Shown here: positions 46,042 through 57,650 of the stretch, piece after piece
Position numbering within the stretch: position 1 is the stretch's first letter
How the letters are laid out: each line of letters starts with the position of its first letter
From: Episyrphus balteatus
Taxonomy: Eukaryota; Arthropoda; Insecta; Diptera; Syrphidae
NCBI RefSeq assembly: GCF_945859705.1
Contig: NC_079137.1
Location: 27,027,322-27,091,321 of the forward strand
Length of the DNA stretch: 64,000 bases
Direction: 5' to 3'
Made by a program: the position numbers and the translations under genes
The notes under the pieces: model-generated
What the model was told of the DNA's origin: nothing
What the model saw: only the letters and a program-made list of their open reading frames with translations
The model's database searches: none

Positions 46042-46115
46042 TCCTTCTTCTTCTTCTTCCTTTTTCTCGGCGCTGTTATGATCTCGATGTCGAGGGGATC
46101 ATAACCTTCCCACGT
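46042..46115 (-). mobile_element. 74-bp LINE tail insertion
   Basis: Reverse complement of the LINE 3' end at 672-743: GAA triplets, CGGCGCTGTTATGATC and the stem-loop. TTTGGCACTACA is duplicated exactly outside it (46030-46041, 46116-46127). This 12-bp duplication plus severe 5' truncation is the signature of target-primed reverse transcription. Confidence 0.9.
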
Positions 46116-46127
46116 TTTGGCACTACA

Positions 46128-46311
46128 CCCTTATTTACAGGAAACAAATCAGGCCATTTTCGACCACCCTCTTACTTCCACACCAAAGATGCTAGAATAT
46201 TCAAACTCGCAAATTCCTCACAAAATTTCAGCTTCTTAGGATGAGTAGTTTCTGAGATGTAGGACTTCAAAAATCGCGAAAACCGTAACTGACTCACTGA
46301 CAGATCATCAA
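46128..46311. other. Lead-in to the tandem repeat
   Basis: Contains CTGACTCACTGACAG and TCGCGAAAACCGTAAC, probably part of the same repeat family. No gene. Confidence 0.4.
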
Positions 46312-46600
46312 AATTATGGAGAACTTCCCACTATCGTAGAAACTTGAAATTTTACATGGTAATAGGACTTGTAGTGTATACAAAGGAAAAAATCGAAAAT
46401 TTGAGATTTTCAATCCAGGGGCGTGGTAACCGCCCATTTTCGCCGAATTTTCATAAATTATTATAGAGCACTTCTGACTATCGTAGAATCTTGAAATTTG
46501 GTAGAATGGTAGAGCTACATAAAGGAAAAAAATTTATATTTGAAAATTTTAGCCAGGGGGCGTCATAACCGGCCATTTTCACTTAATTTAATCAAATTTT
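46312..46600 (+). repeat. Diverged tandem repeat, two units of about 142 bp
   Basis: ACTATCGTAGAAACTTGAAA, then AAAGGAAAAAA and GGGGCGTGGTAACCGCCCAT occur in unit 1 (to about 46452). The same order returns in unit 2 (ACTATCGTAGAATCTTG, GGGGGCGTCATAACCGGCCA), and a third unit starts at about 46600. Confidence 0.75.
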
Positions 46601-47557
46601 TTAGAGCAATTCTGTTTAAAGCTAATTGAAAAATTGCCAAGCAAACAATAAACATTTTATTTATACAAATTTAAAGCCAAGCTTTCGAACTTCTTACACT
46701 TTTACATTTCAGTACTTTTTGTGCCAGCATAACTTCAACATAGGAGAACTTGGCTCTTTTTTTAACAGTAATGTTTTTGTTGTGATAAATAATACCTCAT
46801 CAAACTTTGGTTCAAGCACTGATTTAAATTCTTAAAATTGTTATTTCCCATCTTGTTCCTTATCAAATAACACTTTTCCCAGCGTTCGGCAAACATTTAC
46901 TTTTTATCATTAATTCTGTTCTTACAACTTCAACTTTTAATTCTGTTTGGAAAAAAGCATGAATATGTCCAGTGCCGAAGAACAGAAAGTCTGTTTTGCG
47001 TTCGGATTTTTGACCCAAAAGTATTCTGCCACCACTCTCTAAAGTGTTTGAAAGAGTTATAAAAGATCAACTTTTGAAAAAAAAAATTGTTTTATATCCA
47101 AAAGTTTTTGAAGTGAAAACTTCTTTAGTATCGTAGTGATTTGATACAAGATGAAACGAAAACGCGACACGACTTCAACTTGTTATAACTTTTTTGTTTA
47201 AATAGATAGATGAATGAAATTTGTACTGTAGATAGGTAATTAAATAAATTATAATTGTACAAAATTTCAATTAATTTCATATTCAAAATTTGAAGATAAC
47301 GATAAAAAGATGTTCTTTTCCAACACACGTTATATCTTTTGATCTAGTGCACATACAAATTTGTTTTAACTTTAATACGCATGCTGATAACATAACCTTT
47401 TATTTGATATATAAAACATAACGTTACGTGCTCTACAAGTTACACAATCTTAAAATTTAAAAATACCTCAAAACACCTGTGGAGATCTGTTGGCGATGAC
47501 CAGCTACTAGTGTAGGAAGTACCGTAATCTCAGTCTGGAAATTCGACATGGTTGACT
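46601..47557. other. No gene recognised
   Basis: AT-rich. Parts near 47090-47330 loosely echo the tandem array that follows. No supported frame. Confidence 0.45.
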
Positions 47558-48110
47558 TTAAAAAATTCTAACTTCTCTTGTAGACATCTTTGAAATAAGA
47601 TTTATGCATCATTATACAAGGTGAAACAATAAGCTTTCACATGGTATAAAATTTTTTATAGGTTGTCAAACAAAAATATTGATTTATTAGCATGAGAACA
47701 TAAAAATAAATGTTTTTTTTTGCTTTTTGGATGAAATTTCATCGAGTTTAAAAAATTCCAGCTCTTTTTGTAGATGTCTTATACACCTGATCGATATACA
47801 TCGAGCTAAGACAGTAAGTTTTCAGATGGTGTAAAAATTTGTATAGGTTGTTAGGGAAAAAAAATGGATTTAATAGTGTGAGAAGATAAAAATACGTGTT
47901 TTTTCGCTTTTTTTGATGGAAATTGATCGAGTTCAAAAAATTCTAGCTCTTTTTGTAGATGTCTCATAGACTTGATCGTTATATATATTTTGAGCTAAGA
48001 CAATAAGCTTTCAGATGATATAAAATTTATCTAGGTTGTCATATAAAAAACATGGATTTGAAGGTGATAGAATAAAAATAGGTAGGTTTTTTCTATTTTT
48101 TTTTTTTTGC
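47558..48110 (+). repeat. Tandem repeat, three units of about 187 bp
   Basis: Each unit starts AAAAAATTCTAGCTCTTTTT or a variant, then GTAGATGTC, AAGCTTTCAGATG, TATAGGTTGT and a T-rich end. Starts lie at about 47559, 47749 and 47933. Units differ by 10-25 percent by eye. Confidence 0.8.
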
Positions 48111-48340
48111 AAGAAAAATGATTTTTTAAGGTTTCACTTCTTCCACGTGTGAGTTGCACACATGATTTTTTTTTTTTTAAGAACCAATCCTTTTTCTGCA
48201 AGGGATACTGTACGACTTCCGCCATAACTATTATAACGGATAATAGATATTAGACAAAACTTAGATAAGAAAATGATATCTTTCCTTCTTCTCCTCGATT
48301 TTAGTTAATCCTTTCATAGTATGGACCATAACATTCTCTG

Positions 48341-48815
48341 TCCAGAAATCCGGATTTGAAATCAATAGAACATGTCTAGGAAATATTGAAAAGATGCATT
48401 CGCGACCGAAATCCATCTCCAAGCAGCAAGCAGTCTTTATCAGCTGAAAACTGCAGTGAAAGAAGTTTTACAACAAAACCTTTAAAAGTTGATAAGTGGA
48501 ATGAACAGACGACGCCAGGTTGTCATATGGGCTAGCGGAGACAATACCAAGTATTGAATAAGATTATTGGAAAGAATTGTTTTTTTCTTTAAAAAAATAA
48601 AAATTATTTCAGTATTAGATTTCAGACCTTGAAGTGCTAAATTTGGTTCATCTTTTGTTTGGTTGATAACGCTGTTGCAGTTTAGCATTTTTTCGACTTG
48701 AGAAACAATAAAAAAACACAAAAAAATAAACCAAAGAATCTTTAAGCCATTTAAAACAAGATACAGTTGTAAAACTAAAGAAGAAAAAAGTGTGCATTAA
48801 TTTTGAGCAGGAGTG
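48341..48815 (+). mobile_element. Tc1-like transposon, 5'-truncated second copy
   Basis: It matches the right half of 20050-20968 (ATCCGGATTTGAAATCAATA, CAAGTATTGAATAAG) and ends TTTTGAGCAGGAGTG before a TA (48816-48817). It carries only the end of the transposase, in several frames. Confidence 0.8.
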
Positions 48816-48817
48816 TA

Positions 48818-49510
48818 TTTCGATTCTACTCGATGGGATGTAAACTTATATTTTCCTTTCTTAATGGGAGAAGCCAAGCTGTAAACGTAAACATGGAAAT
48901 TTTGTCGTCGTTTTTATCCCTCCACCCACCACCGGGAACAACATGAAGATAACTGACTTCATGTTTTTCGACATATTGCAGGAGCGTTTAATTCTTTTTT
49001 TAATCCCTTGATGACGAAAATGTTTTTTTTTTTTTTTTGTTAACGACGAACTAAGTTTTGTCAAAACGCAAAGATGTTTTTCGTTTCTGAGCACTCAATT
49101 ACCTGCGCTGTTAAATCAATTCTCCTGCTTTCGTTTCATAGTTTTCTTTAATCATTCCCCGTTCAACAGTAGAAGAATCTAATCCGCGACCAATTTTTAA
49201 AAATTAAACGATTAAAACGATTTTTCAGATTATAAACAGAGTGTAAATCACCTGTATCAATTATTTTTTCCAGTTGAAGTTCTAAAATAATGAAGAAAAA
49301 TATTAAGACAAATCTCTAACAATTTTTTTTACTTTTATTACTAGTGCGTAAGGGAGTAGGTATTGTTATGAAAAACCAAAAAAATATTAGTACTATACAT
49401 TACGGTGGTGACCATCCGTTCATTACAATTTTTAAGGACATGTTCATTATGAGTTATTTTGTGTTAAAAAAAAAACATAAAAATGTTAATTATTTCAAAA
49501 GCTGTTCATT
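48818..49510. other. No gene recognised
   Basis: The minus strand at 48861-49094 has a 77-codon frame interrupted by a poly-lysine run from an A tract. No domain was recognised. Confidence 0.45.
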
Positions 49511-49631
49511 TTTACTTGCGATATAGGTACTATAGGGCAAGTTTAGGATTCGTAAAAAAAATCGAACTCGAGATAACAATTTTACATGACATTACGATGA
49601 TGGAGAATGCCAAAAAAGTGGGTCCGGCAAT

Positions 49632-49668
<37 letters not shown>

Positions 49669-50505
49669 ATCTGGAGCTGCAGCCTAAACGAGTGAAGTGA
49701 TTTTCTTCAAACTTGGTAGTTAGCAGTTTTTGGTGATTCCCTAGAGGGGAAATTGAAATTTTTTTTTTATGACCAAAACTAACGGTACCTGCCATATAAC
49801 GGAAATAGAAAAGTTAATTTTTTTCAAAAACGGCTCTAACGATTTTGATTAAAATTTTTGTGTGTAGTACTACACATAAGAGCCAACTTTTTAAATAAAA
49901 AAAATATTTTTTGTACCGTTATTAACGGTACCTGTCATAGAACGGTTTTTTTCGTTTCTGAATATCTCGTACAACATTAACCCGATTTAAATGAAAATTT
50001 TTATACAAAAGTGTGTAAGTAAAGATAATATTAAAGTTTTAGAAAATTTTCAAAAAACGCATTTTTGGTTTTTTAAAAAATATTTCAAAATTTTTTTTTG
50101 AAAAATCAATTTTTTGAAAACGGATCAATGAAAAATTTTGAAATTTAGTTTTTATGTGTAAATTAATTATTTCTTCAATATGGCATACCAACTTTTTTTT
50201 TGAAAAATGTTAAAAAATTTTTATATATAAAAAACTATTTTTTTAAAAAACGGCTCCTACAATTTTCGAAATTTTTTTTCTAAAAATACCTTTTTATACG
50301 AGAAATAAAATGGCATATTTGTTTTTTTTTTTAAGATAATTTAAAACGGAGTTTAATTAATTATAAAAACAGATTTAATTTTTTTATACTACTTATGAAA
50401 TTTCTTCAAAATATCAAATTTTAAATTTTTTGAATAAAAAGCTTTAACATTATAGTTACATTAAGCATAAGAGCAAGTACGTGCGACCCCAGTCGTGCAA
50501 TTTAT
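49511..50505 (+). repeat. ACTTGC repeat family, longest copy
   Basis: It begins with ACTTGCGATATAGGTACTAT and GGGCAAG, then CGAACTCGAGATAACA, a (TCTG)9 microsatellite at 49632-49667, GGTACCTGCCATA blocks, a long AT-rich part, and ends AGAGCAAGTACGTGCGACCC followed by CAGTCGTGCA. Other members lie at 8335, 27448, 43560 and 61688. GTGCGAC-CCCA-GTCGTGC near the end can form a 7-bp hairpin, which would fit a Helitron-like 3' end, but a CTRR terminus was not confirmed. Confidence 0.65.
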
Positions 50506-50691
50506 TTGTTCAGTATTTATAATTTTGTTGAAACAAAAATCGTAATGTAATCTACGTAATGAAAAAGAGAAACGATTTTAATCCTTGTGACTCTGAGGCT
50601 TTTGACGTAGGTATATTCAAAACTGAAGTCAACAATAGCTAGTTGAACGGGAGGTTTCAAACAACAATTTCAACATTTTAAAAAATGTGTA

Positions 50692-51583
50692 GGAGAAAGC
50701 GGGGCATATCGGGCTCCCGGGGTATAATGGGCCGCCCACGTATTTCTTGTTTGAATAAAGTGGCAACTCCAATTTTGCATCTGCCCTTTTCAAATTATCT
50801 GTGGTGATACGGGGGAATCTCCTAATTGAGTAGAAATGATATCTGTGGTTCGTAGTGAATGAAAATAGCTTTTCAACTGAGTTGATGTATTTCTGAATCA
50901 AAGTGAAATTCATGTTTTTAGGCAATGAGTGCACTTTAAGTTTAATTTTTCTCATTTAAGAATAAAGTAAGTTTATTTATTTTATCTTAATCTAGTAATT
51001 TTATTTAATTAAGTAACTTGACACAAAAATATAGACAAATTTTTAATAAAATAAGACATGGGGCATGGGCCCCCATTGAGGCTGAAACTCCAAACTTCAA
51101 ATCTGCCTCAAAGAAAGAAAAAAGCTCTTCGCAAAAATAATATAGAAGAGGAAAATAGAATTTTCGGAAAGCGAAGAAGATGAAAAATGTCTTTAGTGTG
51201 GACATTTTTTGTATTCCGAATCAACAGAAGGATGGGTGCCATGCAGAGCCTATAGTTGGTCTATTGCTCTTTGCCGGCGAGGAGGATGGAGATGATGAAT
51301 CGATTCACATTTGCAGACGTGTGAGTAACATCATTAACCCAATACAGACCGTTTCTTGTCTGTGCCCATTATGCCCCATGCACGGGAAAAATGGGTTTTT
51401 AAACCATTTTTTTTTTTATTTTAATACAAATTGAAGAATTTTTAAATTTATTTATTTTATATCTCCTTAATTTATGAAGTAAATTTTCATTTAATGAATT
51501 AAATTGTTTTGAACATAATTAACATGTTTTGTGTATGTTTTTTGTTGATTTATCCTTGGGGCCCATTATGCCCCGCTTTCCCC
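50692..51583 (+). mobile_element. Pogo-like DNA transposon, degenerate
   Basis: The left end GGAGAAAGCGGGGCATA and the reversed right end GGGGAAAGCGGGGCATAATG match and lie within TA dinucleotides (50690-50691, 51584-51585). GGGGCATAATGGG-type motifs recur inside. It contains the tail of a pogo/Tigger-type transposase. Length 892 bp, so most of the gene is lost. Confidence 0.75.
51146..51342 (+). pseudogene. Pogo-like transposase tail with a PHD-like zinc finger
   Basis: The frame reads KRKIEFSESEEDEKC, then after a TAG stop CGHFLYSESTEGWVPCR, and after a frameshift near 51270 EEDGDDESIHIC. A C-x2-C ... GW-x2-C ... C pattern of this kind ends many insect pogo/Tigger transposases, after a basic and acidic linker. 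The DDE domain that should come before it is not recognisable. One stop and one frameshift make it a relic. Confidence 0.6.
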
Positions 51584-51585
51584 TA

Positions 51586-53800
51586 ATATGACTTGGAAGA
51601 TTTTTTTAAAATTACTTTTTAAAATAAAAAAAATGATAGTTAGAAGCTCGGTTCACTTTTTGTTTTAGCTCATTATTTGAAATTTAAAAATATTGTCACC
51701 ATAACTATACTAGACGTACCTACTACGTCTTTTTAACTAAACTGTTATTTTAGGGTGTTTCAGTAGGTGTGGCAATTGTATGAAATCACTTAGTAAGAGT
51801 CTACATAAGAAATTTCGGGTTCCAAGCTGTACTGGCTTATCAATTAGCATGTTTTCAGCAGTTTTGCCCCACTGTGTAACGCTTAACGCAGTGTCTTTAA
51901 GGAATTGAGAATATCATTTTGTTTTTGAATATTAAGTTCGAATTACTTGTACTACCTTGAAACAGCATTTCTTAGCTATTCAAAATCATCAAATAATCTA
52001 ATCCAAAAATGTACCTACACACTTCATCAAGTTAATTATAATAGTAAAGAGGCCTTCGATTAAAACAAAAATTTAATAAAAATTCATAACACGAAAACCT
52101 ACCTATCTCTTTTATATATGTATATGTATTTTTAATGCAATTTAAATAATAAGGAGGACAAAAGCCTATAAAGATCATAATAGTCACCGAATACCAAAAT
52201 ATCTTAAGCCAGTTATTAGTCACAGCTCACGCAAATTCATCATCACTTCTGACGTCTGCTTCTTCCTGTAGCTCTGTAAAGCCTTTGAAGTTTATACTTT
52301 ACAAATTACAAACACACATTATTGTAAAGTTCCGTTCCCATTACTGGTTGGAATGTTGATGTGGTGATGGCTAATGTTATTTTAAGAATCTATCTATGAA
52401 CTGCAAAAAAAATACATGCGAAGATGGCTTGCATAAAAGCAGAAGAGCAAGTAATAGCACACAAAAAAAAAACTATCAAACAACATACTGAGTGCATAAC
52501 AACTAAGCTAGTTTATACACATCTGCTCGTGCTCGCTCACTGATATCACGTTCACGTGCATCTCTTCATTCTCTCTAACATTCAATTCCATCCAATTCCA
52601 ACAAATTTACTTGCACCAGAAAAATCGAAAATGTGAAACTAATACTCTAGTCTTTATGTATTATGTTCATTCTCCAATGTAGATTGTAGAATAACTTGTG
52701 GCCTGCAGCTGGTTGAAGGCTGAATGACTACAGTCTCCCTGACATGGCCTAGCTAGCTAGCTCTATAACTTGACGAAATAAAGAAAACCCAAAGATAAAG
52801 AAGATTGAAAGGTAGGACGTAGGAGGGTAGGAGAGAAGAGAAGATGAAGGAAACATAAGCAGCGAATTACTTTACTGCTTGCTGCTGAAACGTAAACCGG
52901 TTCCTAAAGTACCTTTTTAGTTCGTTGATTTTTTCTGCTATTTCTTTCTGACCGACCTGACTACTGACTAGCGAATGGCGATTGATATATTGATGAATAT
53001 ATGAATGATGATATAGTTTGACGATAACAAAAATAAGAAACACATTTTAATAAAATGTAAAATTACTTTAAAATGTGTGTACATTTTATTTGTAGTAGTA
53101 AAATGTACATTATTGAAAATTGCATTCAAAACATAAGAAAACTTCGATTTAAAAACTCAATCCTAAAAAATAAAGGCAACGTATAGGTAGTTACAAGAAA
53201 TACCTATTACTCAGACTCACCTCAGTTTTTCTTTGAGTGTTATTCCAAAAATTTGTATGGTAATTCAATTAAGAGAGAGAAGGTAAAATTTAATTATTTT
53301 TTAATCCGTTTATGGCAATTCCTAGAAGGTGGGTTGATTTTTATATTTAAAAATTAGGTTTGATATGTAGGTAGGCATTTATGTATTGTTGCAACAAGTG
53401 ACAATTATTTTTTAGATTTAAAATTTACTTTTAACAGGACACTTAATTTTATTTATTTATTTTAAGTCACTTGATTGGTTATTTTGTGATAATTTAAATT
53501 AAAAATCGTAAGTTGTACATATAATAAAAATAACACACATGAAGTAGGTATCTCCGAAGATGAGAAATCACACTCCGCCCGACTAGAAGAAGAGTATATC
53601 TATGAATATTGTTACTTGAAATGAAATGTATGCTGTGGTGTGGTGCAATAAATATGTACTCCCTTCTATTGTTTTCGATTCGCGTACACTTTTCAAAGAT
53701 TTAAAGCGACACACAAAATACGCCACCTAACACATCCAAAGCCGGTTACAAACTGAAACTAAAATTATTCATCACTCAATTCGTTTTCGTATTCATTTGC
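51586..53800. other. Apparently single-copy DNA, no gene recognised
   Basis: This 2.2-kb stretch has less A/T tract and less repeat than its surroundings. It has clusters such as GCTCGTGCTCGCTCAC and CTCTTCATTCTCTC near 52525-52580 and several TAGCTAGC copies near 52750. It could be regulatory DNA for the promoter candidate at 53804, but no direct proof is visible. Confidence 0.4.
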
Positions 53801-53803
53801 GAT

Positions 53804-53837
53804 TCAGTCATTCGGTTCGGCTCGACTCCAGGAACGC
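53804..53837 (+). promoter_or_regulatory. Candidate core promoter
   Basis: Two overlapping initiators fit TCAKTY (TCAGTC 53804-53809, TCATTC 53808-53813). GGAACGC at 53831-53837 fits the 3' half of the fly motif ten element, but is one base off the ideal distance from the second initiator. A leader-like, gene-free stretch follows, and a possible splice donor (AGGTAAAA) lies near 54025. No coding exon is found, so a first exon of a gene beyond the window is only a possibility. Confidence 0.25.
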
Positions 53838-54237
53838 AAAAATAAAAGAAGAAAAAGAAAAAAAAAATAACATTTTATATTGAGCATCCTATGAAATGTA
53901 CAACAGCGGCACAACAGTACCAGTGCTGCCTTCTGTAGTATAGATTTATAGTTTTGTAGAATGATAGTTTTAAAATGGAGTCAATTTGTGTTGTTTAGGT
54001 CACTTCACTTGAGAAAAGTGAATTAGGTAAAAAAGTGAACTCTCGATGAACACTGTCTGTATACACGAAAAAGTTGGACTCATATTAATGTGCCACCTGA
54101 ACCTGTTATCATATAAGTAGGGTATATAGATTGCAGTTGAGGACCTTGCATCAAAAGTGCAGTAGATCCATAAGGGTATTTACGATCCGGTGCAACTAAA
54201 AGGTGTAAAAATGCTAAATTTTATTTACCTCTTACTA

Positions 54238-55366
54238 GGGTAGATGTACCCATTTCCGAACAGCTCCAGTAGCCGAACACTTTTCACTTAAATATGTAAA
54301 ATCAAACTGTTTTGTCCCGTTAGAAGTAAAAACCCGGTCAAACTAGAATCTATATACTATATTCGATCACTCCTTGCGATATCTCGCTCAGAAATCTATA
54401 TTTTCTTGTTCAAATAGCTTTCAGTTTGTCGAAAGGATCAGATGCGTAAAATTATCGTATTTTTTTTGTAAAAAAATTAGTTTGAGTGGTCACATGAAAT
54501 AGTGTTTTTTTGAATAAAAATAAAGTTTAGGCTAAATTTTATAATTTTATGCATTAGCAGTGCCGGTTTAAGCACTACCGGCGCCCCTGGGCAAGATTGC
54601 AAGTGGCGCCTCTAAAAAAAAAAAGTAATTTTAAAACAATTTTTAAAATCACGAAAAAAGCAATAGCAGATTACCTCTCATATACTTGTTAATGCATTTA
54701 TTGACAATGTGCAGTTTATTAAAGTACATAAGGTTAACTTTAAAAAAAATTAAATATTCATGTCATTTAGGCTCAATTGAAAAGTTTACCTTTTTTTCTG
54801 ACTTTTTTGTTTAAACACATTTAAGGAGTAGGTACAGTTGGTTTTATTTGAACAATATTTTTTCAAAAACTTTTTCAACTAGGTACATTAATGTCGTTTT
54901 CGATTGGAATAGAAAAAAATTGGGGCGCCTTTGTGAAAGTAAAAATAAATAAAACATCGATTGGATAGACTTCGTTATTTATAAAACTTTTGTAAAAGTT
55001 CGGGGCGCCTGCGGCGCCCCTCAGTGCTTGCGCCTCTGGGCGACGGCCCAGGCTGCCCCCCCCCTAAAACCGGCCCTGTGCATTAGTTTAGACAATAAGT
55101 AATTGATTTTAATATTTTTTTTTTTAATTGTATATGTATACTTATTCTTATTTTAAACTGTTCGGAAATAGGAAGCCAATTTTTATGATTTTCCTTTCTC
55201 CGAACAGTACTGTTTGGAACTAGGCAACTGCTTTAAATTTTATTTATTTAATATTTTTTTAATAAATATTTATACAAATTTATAATTTTTTCTTCAGTAA
55301 ATAATTTTTTGCAGCTTTTTTACTTTTGAATTTCCGTTAACTGTTCGGGTATTGGTACATCTACCC
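54238..55366. mobile_element. TA-flanked element with GGGTAGATGTACC ends
   Basis: The left end GGGTAGATGTACCCATTTCC and the reversed right end GGGTAGATGTACCAATACCC lie within TA dinucleotides, followed inward by CGAACAG on both sides. Without the hAT inside it is about 600 bp. No transposase. Confidence 0.8.
54558..55078. mobile_element. hAT-like MITE inside the TA-flanked element
   Basis: The left end CAGTGCCGGTTTAAGC and the reversed right end CAGGGCCGGTTTTAG are flanked by a perfect 8-bp duplication TGCATTAG (54550-54557, 55079-55086). GGCGCC-rich blocks lie inside both ends. 521 bp, non-coding. Confidence 0.9.
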
Positions 55367-55369
55367 TAC

Positions 55370-56339
55370 AACCACAACAAACAAATTTTGCACCATTGTA
55401 ATTACTTTTGCAATAGGGTAAGGGTATAGCAAAAGTACAAAATTGTAAAAAAATTGTAGTCTGTGTATTTGGCTGTTTAAGTTTAAGAAAATGTTACACT
55501 TTTGCAACGATACAAGACCATTTGCATCAAATCGTGAATACCCCTCAGATTTTTAGCCTAATATTTATGTATTTGTATCTGTTTGGTGCAAAACAGATAT
55601 ACCCATTCCTTATTTCATGTTGTTGTAATTTCTTTTGCATCCGTGAATAAATGTGAAATGCAAAAACAATGTAACCACAGTGTTTTCACGCATACTTAGC
55701 CAAAAGCGTTCATATTTGCACGCGTACTTACAAAGCGTCAATCCGAACTTTTAGGGAAACCAGTATGACGTCAGAAGTTTCCCATATGCTTCTGGGTATC
55801 TATGGTGCAAAACGGCGGCATATCCGGTTCTGCCTTCTTAATGAAACAAAGGATTATAATTGCTTTTCTTTTTTTTTTATTTGTTATATTTTATGGATTG
55901 ATAGTTCAAAATATACTAAAAAACTAATTTGTATGTGTCTTATTAATCATACATCAATGTTTAGAATCAAATTTATCAAATTTTGGTGCCAATGATCCTA
56001 ACATTAAAAAACCATAAAAATGACTTTGGAAACTTAAAAATTTATCGTTTCGCTTCAGCTGCGTACTAGGCTAAAGGCAGCCATTATAAATATATAGAAT
56101 TAGTAGATAGGATGTTAAACCGAGATTTGTCTTTTGCACCAGAGGTCTAGGCTTAAAATCCAATACTATTTTTACTTTTATTTTATTTCTTTTATCTTAA
56201 GTAATTAAACAACCTGTTTTTTTACGACGAATTTGGTTATGACCGTTTCGGATTCAGATTGCTGAATCTGGCGGAGAATCAAAAGTGCACGCACTTTCTC
56301 ACACATTAATTTGTTTGGTTTTTCTCAGAACATTTGTTT
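55370..56339. other. No gene; one lone MITE end
   Basis: AT-rich. Near 56030-56068 the sequence TTTCGCTTCAGCTGCGTAC, with about 40 matching bases inward, is the right end of the MITE family at 25394-25632. Its left end was not found. Confidence 0.5.
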
Positions 56340-57648
56340 TCGTTTAATTTTATGAGCAAAAATAAAAAAAACTCAATCGCTCACTGGAAGGAAGCACTTA
56401 TGACGTAGCTGAACTTTTTCTAAAATTACGATAAAATAATAAAAACCAGTTCTTGATGTCGCTTTTTTAATTAATTGATCCGTCTGTAAGACTCGCTGGG
56501 TTAGCCTCAGAAAGCGGAGGCAAGTCTCCCGGACTTGCATCACTCCATATCCGCGGGCAATACAAAAAAGCAAACAATTATTTAATTATTTATCATTTGA
56601 AGGCAGTTGGGATAATTTTACCGAAGATATTGTTATAGGCCTGGGTGAAGATGCATCCGAAATATCGGATTTGTATGATATCAATTCATGACTTAAAATT
56701 ATATTCACATCTTTTTATTTGTATAATTGGGCAGTAAATATCTTATTTTTATTTTCAATTATTTTGGAGTCATCACCATAGAAATCATTAATTAACAAAT
56801 TCAGATTTTTCGTTTGTTTATTTTTTTTCTCTATCATTTCTTTCATTCAAACAAGCATGATTTGTTGTTATTTTTGAGTTGATTTGTCGCAATGAGCCAA
56901 TAAAATTGAGTTTTTTTGTTTATTTGTTCTCAATTTTATTGGAAGGGAGAAAATAAACTCAGAAACAAGCTATAGGTCGTTTCAAATCAAAAGTCCTGAC
57001 TCTGAGTTTATTTTCTCCCTTCCAATAAAATTGAGAACAAATAAACAAAAAACTCAATTTTATTGGCTCATTGCGACAAATCAACTCAAAAATAACAACA
57101 AATCATGCTTGTTTGAATGAAAGAAATGCTAGAGAAAAAAATAAACAAACGAAAAATCTGAATTTGTTTATTAATGATTTCTATGGTGACGACTTCAAAA
57201 TAATTTAAAAATAAAAATAAGATATTTACTGCCCAATAATACAAATGAAAAGATGTGAATAGAATTTTAAGTTATGAATTGCTATCATATAAACTGGACA
57301 TCTGGTCCATCTTCACCTAGTCCTATAACAATATCTTCGGCAAAGTTATCCCAACTGCCTTCAAATGATATATAATTAAATAATTGTATGTTTTTTTGTA
57401 TTGTTCGCGGATATGGAGTGATGCAAGCCCGGGAGACTTGCCTCCGCTTTCTGAGGCCGACCCAGTGAATCTCACAGATGGATTAATTAATTAAAATAAC
57501 GATATCAAGAACTGTTCTTCATTATTTTATAGTAATTTTAGAAAAAGTTCAGCTGCCTCGTAAATGCTTACTTCCAGTAAGCGAATGAGTTTTTTTTTTA
57601 TTTTTGCTCAATTTTCCATGGGACTTTTGATTTGAAACGACCTATATA
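56340..57648. repeat. Head-to-head foldback with a terminal repeat at its centre
   Basis: 56340-56955 and about 56998-57630 are inverted copies of each other. The right half is a complete element: its ends, ATAGGTCGTTTCAAATCAAA at 56967 and the reverse complement ending near 57650, enclose it with TATA on both sides. So the terminal repeat lies at the centre of the palindrome and again at the right end, but is missing at the left. Two copies of one element in opposite orientation explain this. Confidence 0.8.
56593..56691 (+). pseudogene. Conserved short protein end in both foldback arms
   Basis: The left arm encodes SFEGSWDNFTEDIVIGLGED followed by a short tail and a TGA. The right arm, on the minus strand near 57368-57290, encodes SFEGSWDNFAEDIVIGLGED in the same way. 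The two differ mostly at silent or conservative positions. I do not recognise the family. It may be the C-terminus of the element's transposase. Confidence 0.4.
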
Positions 57649-57650
57649 TA

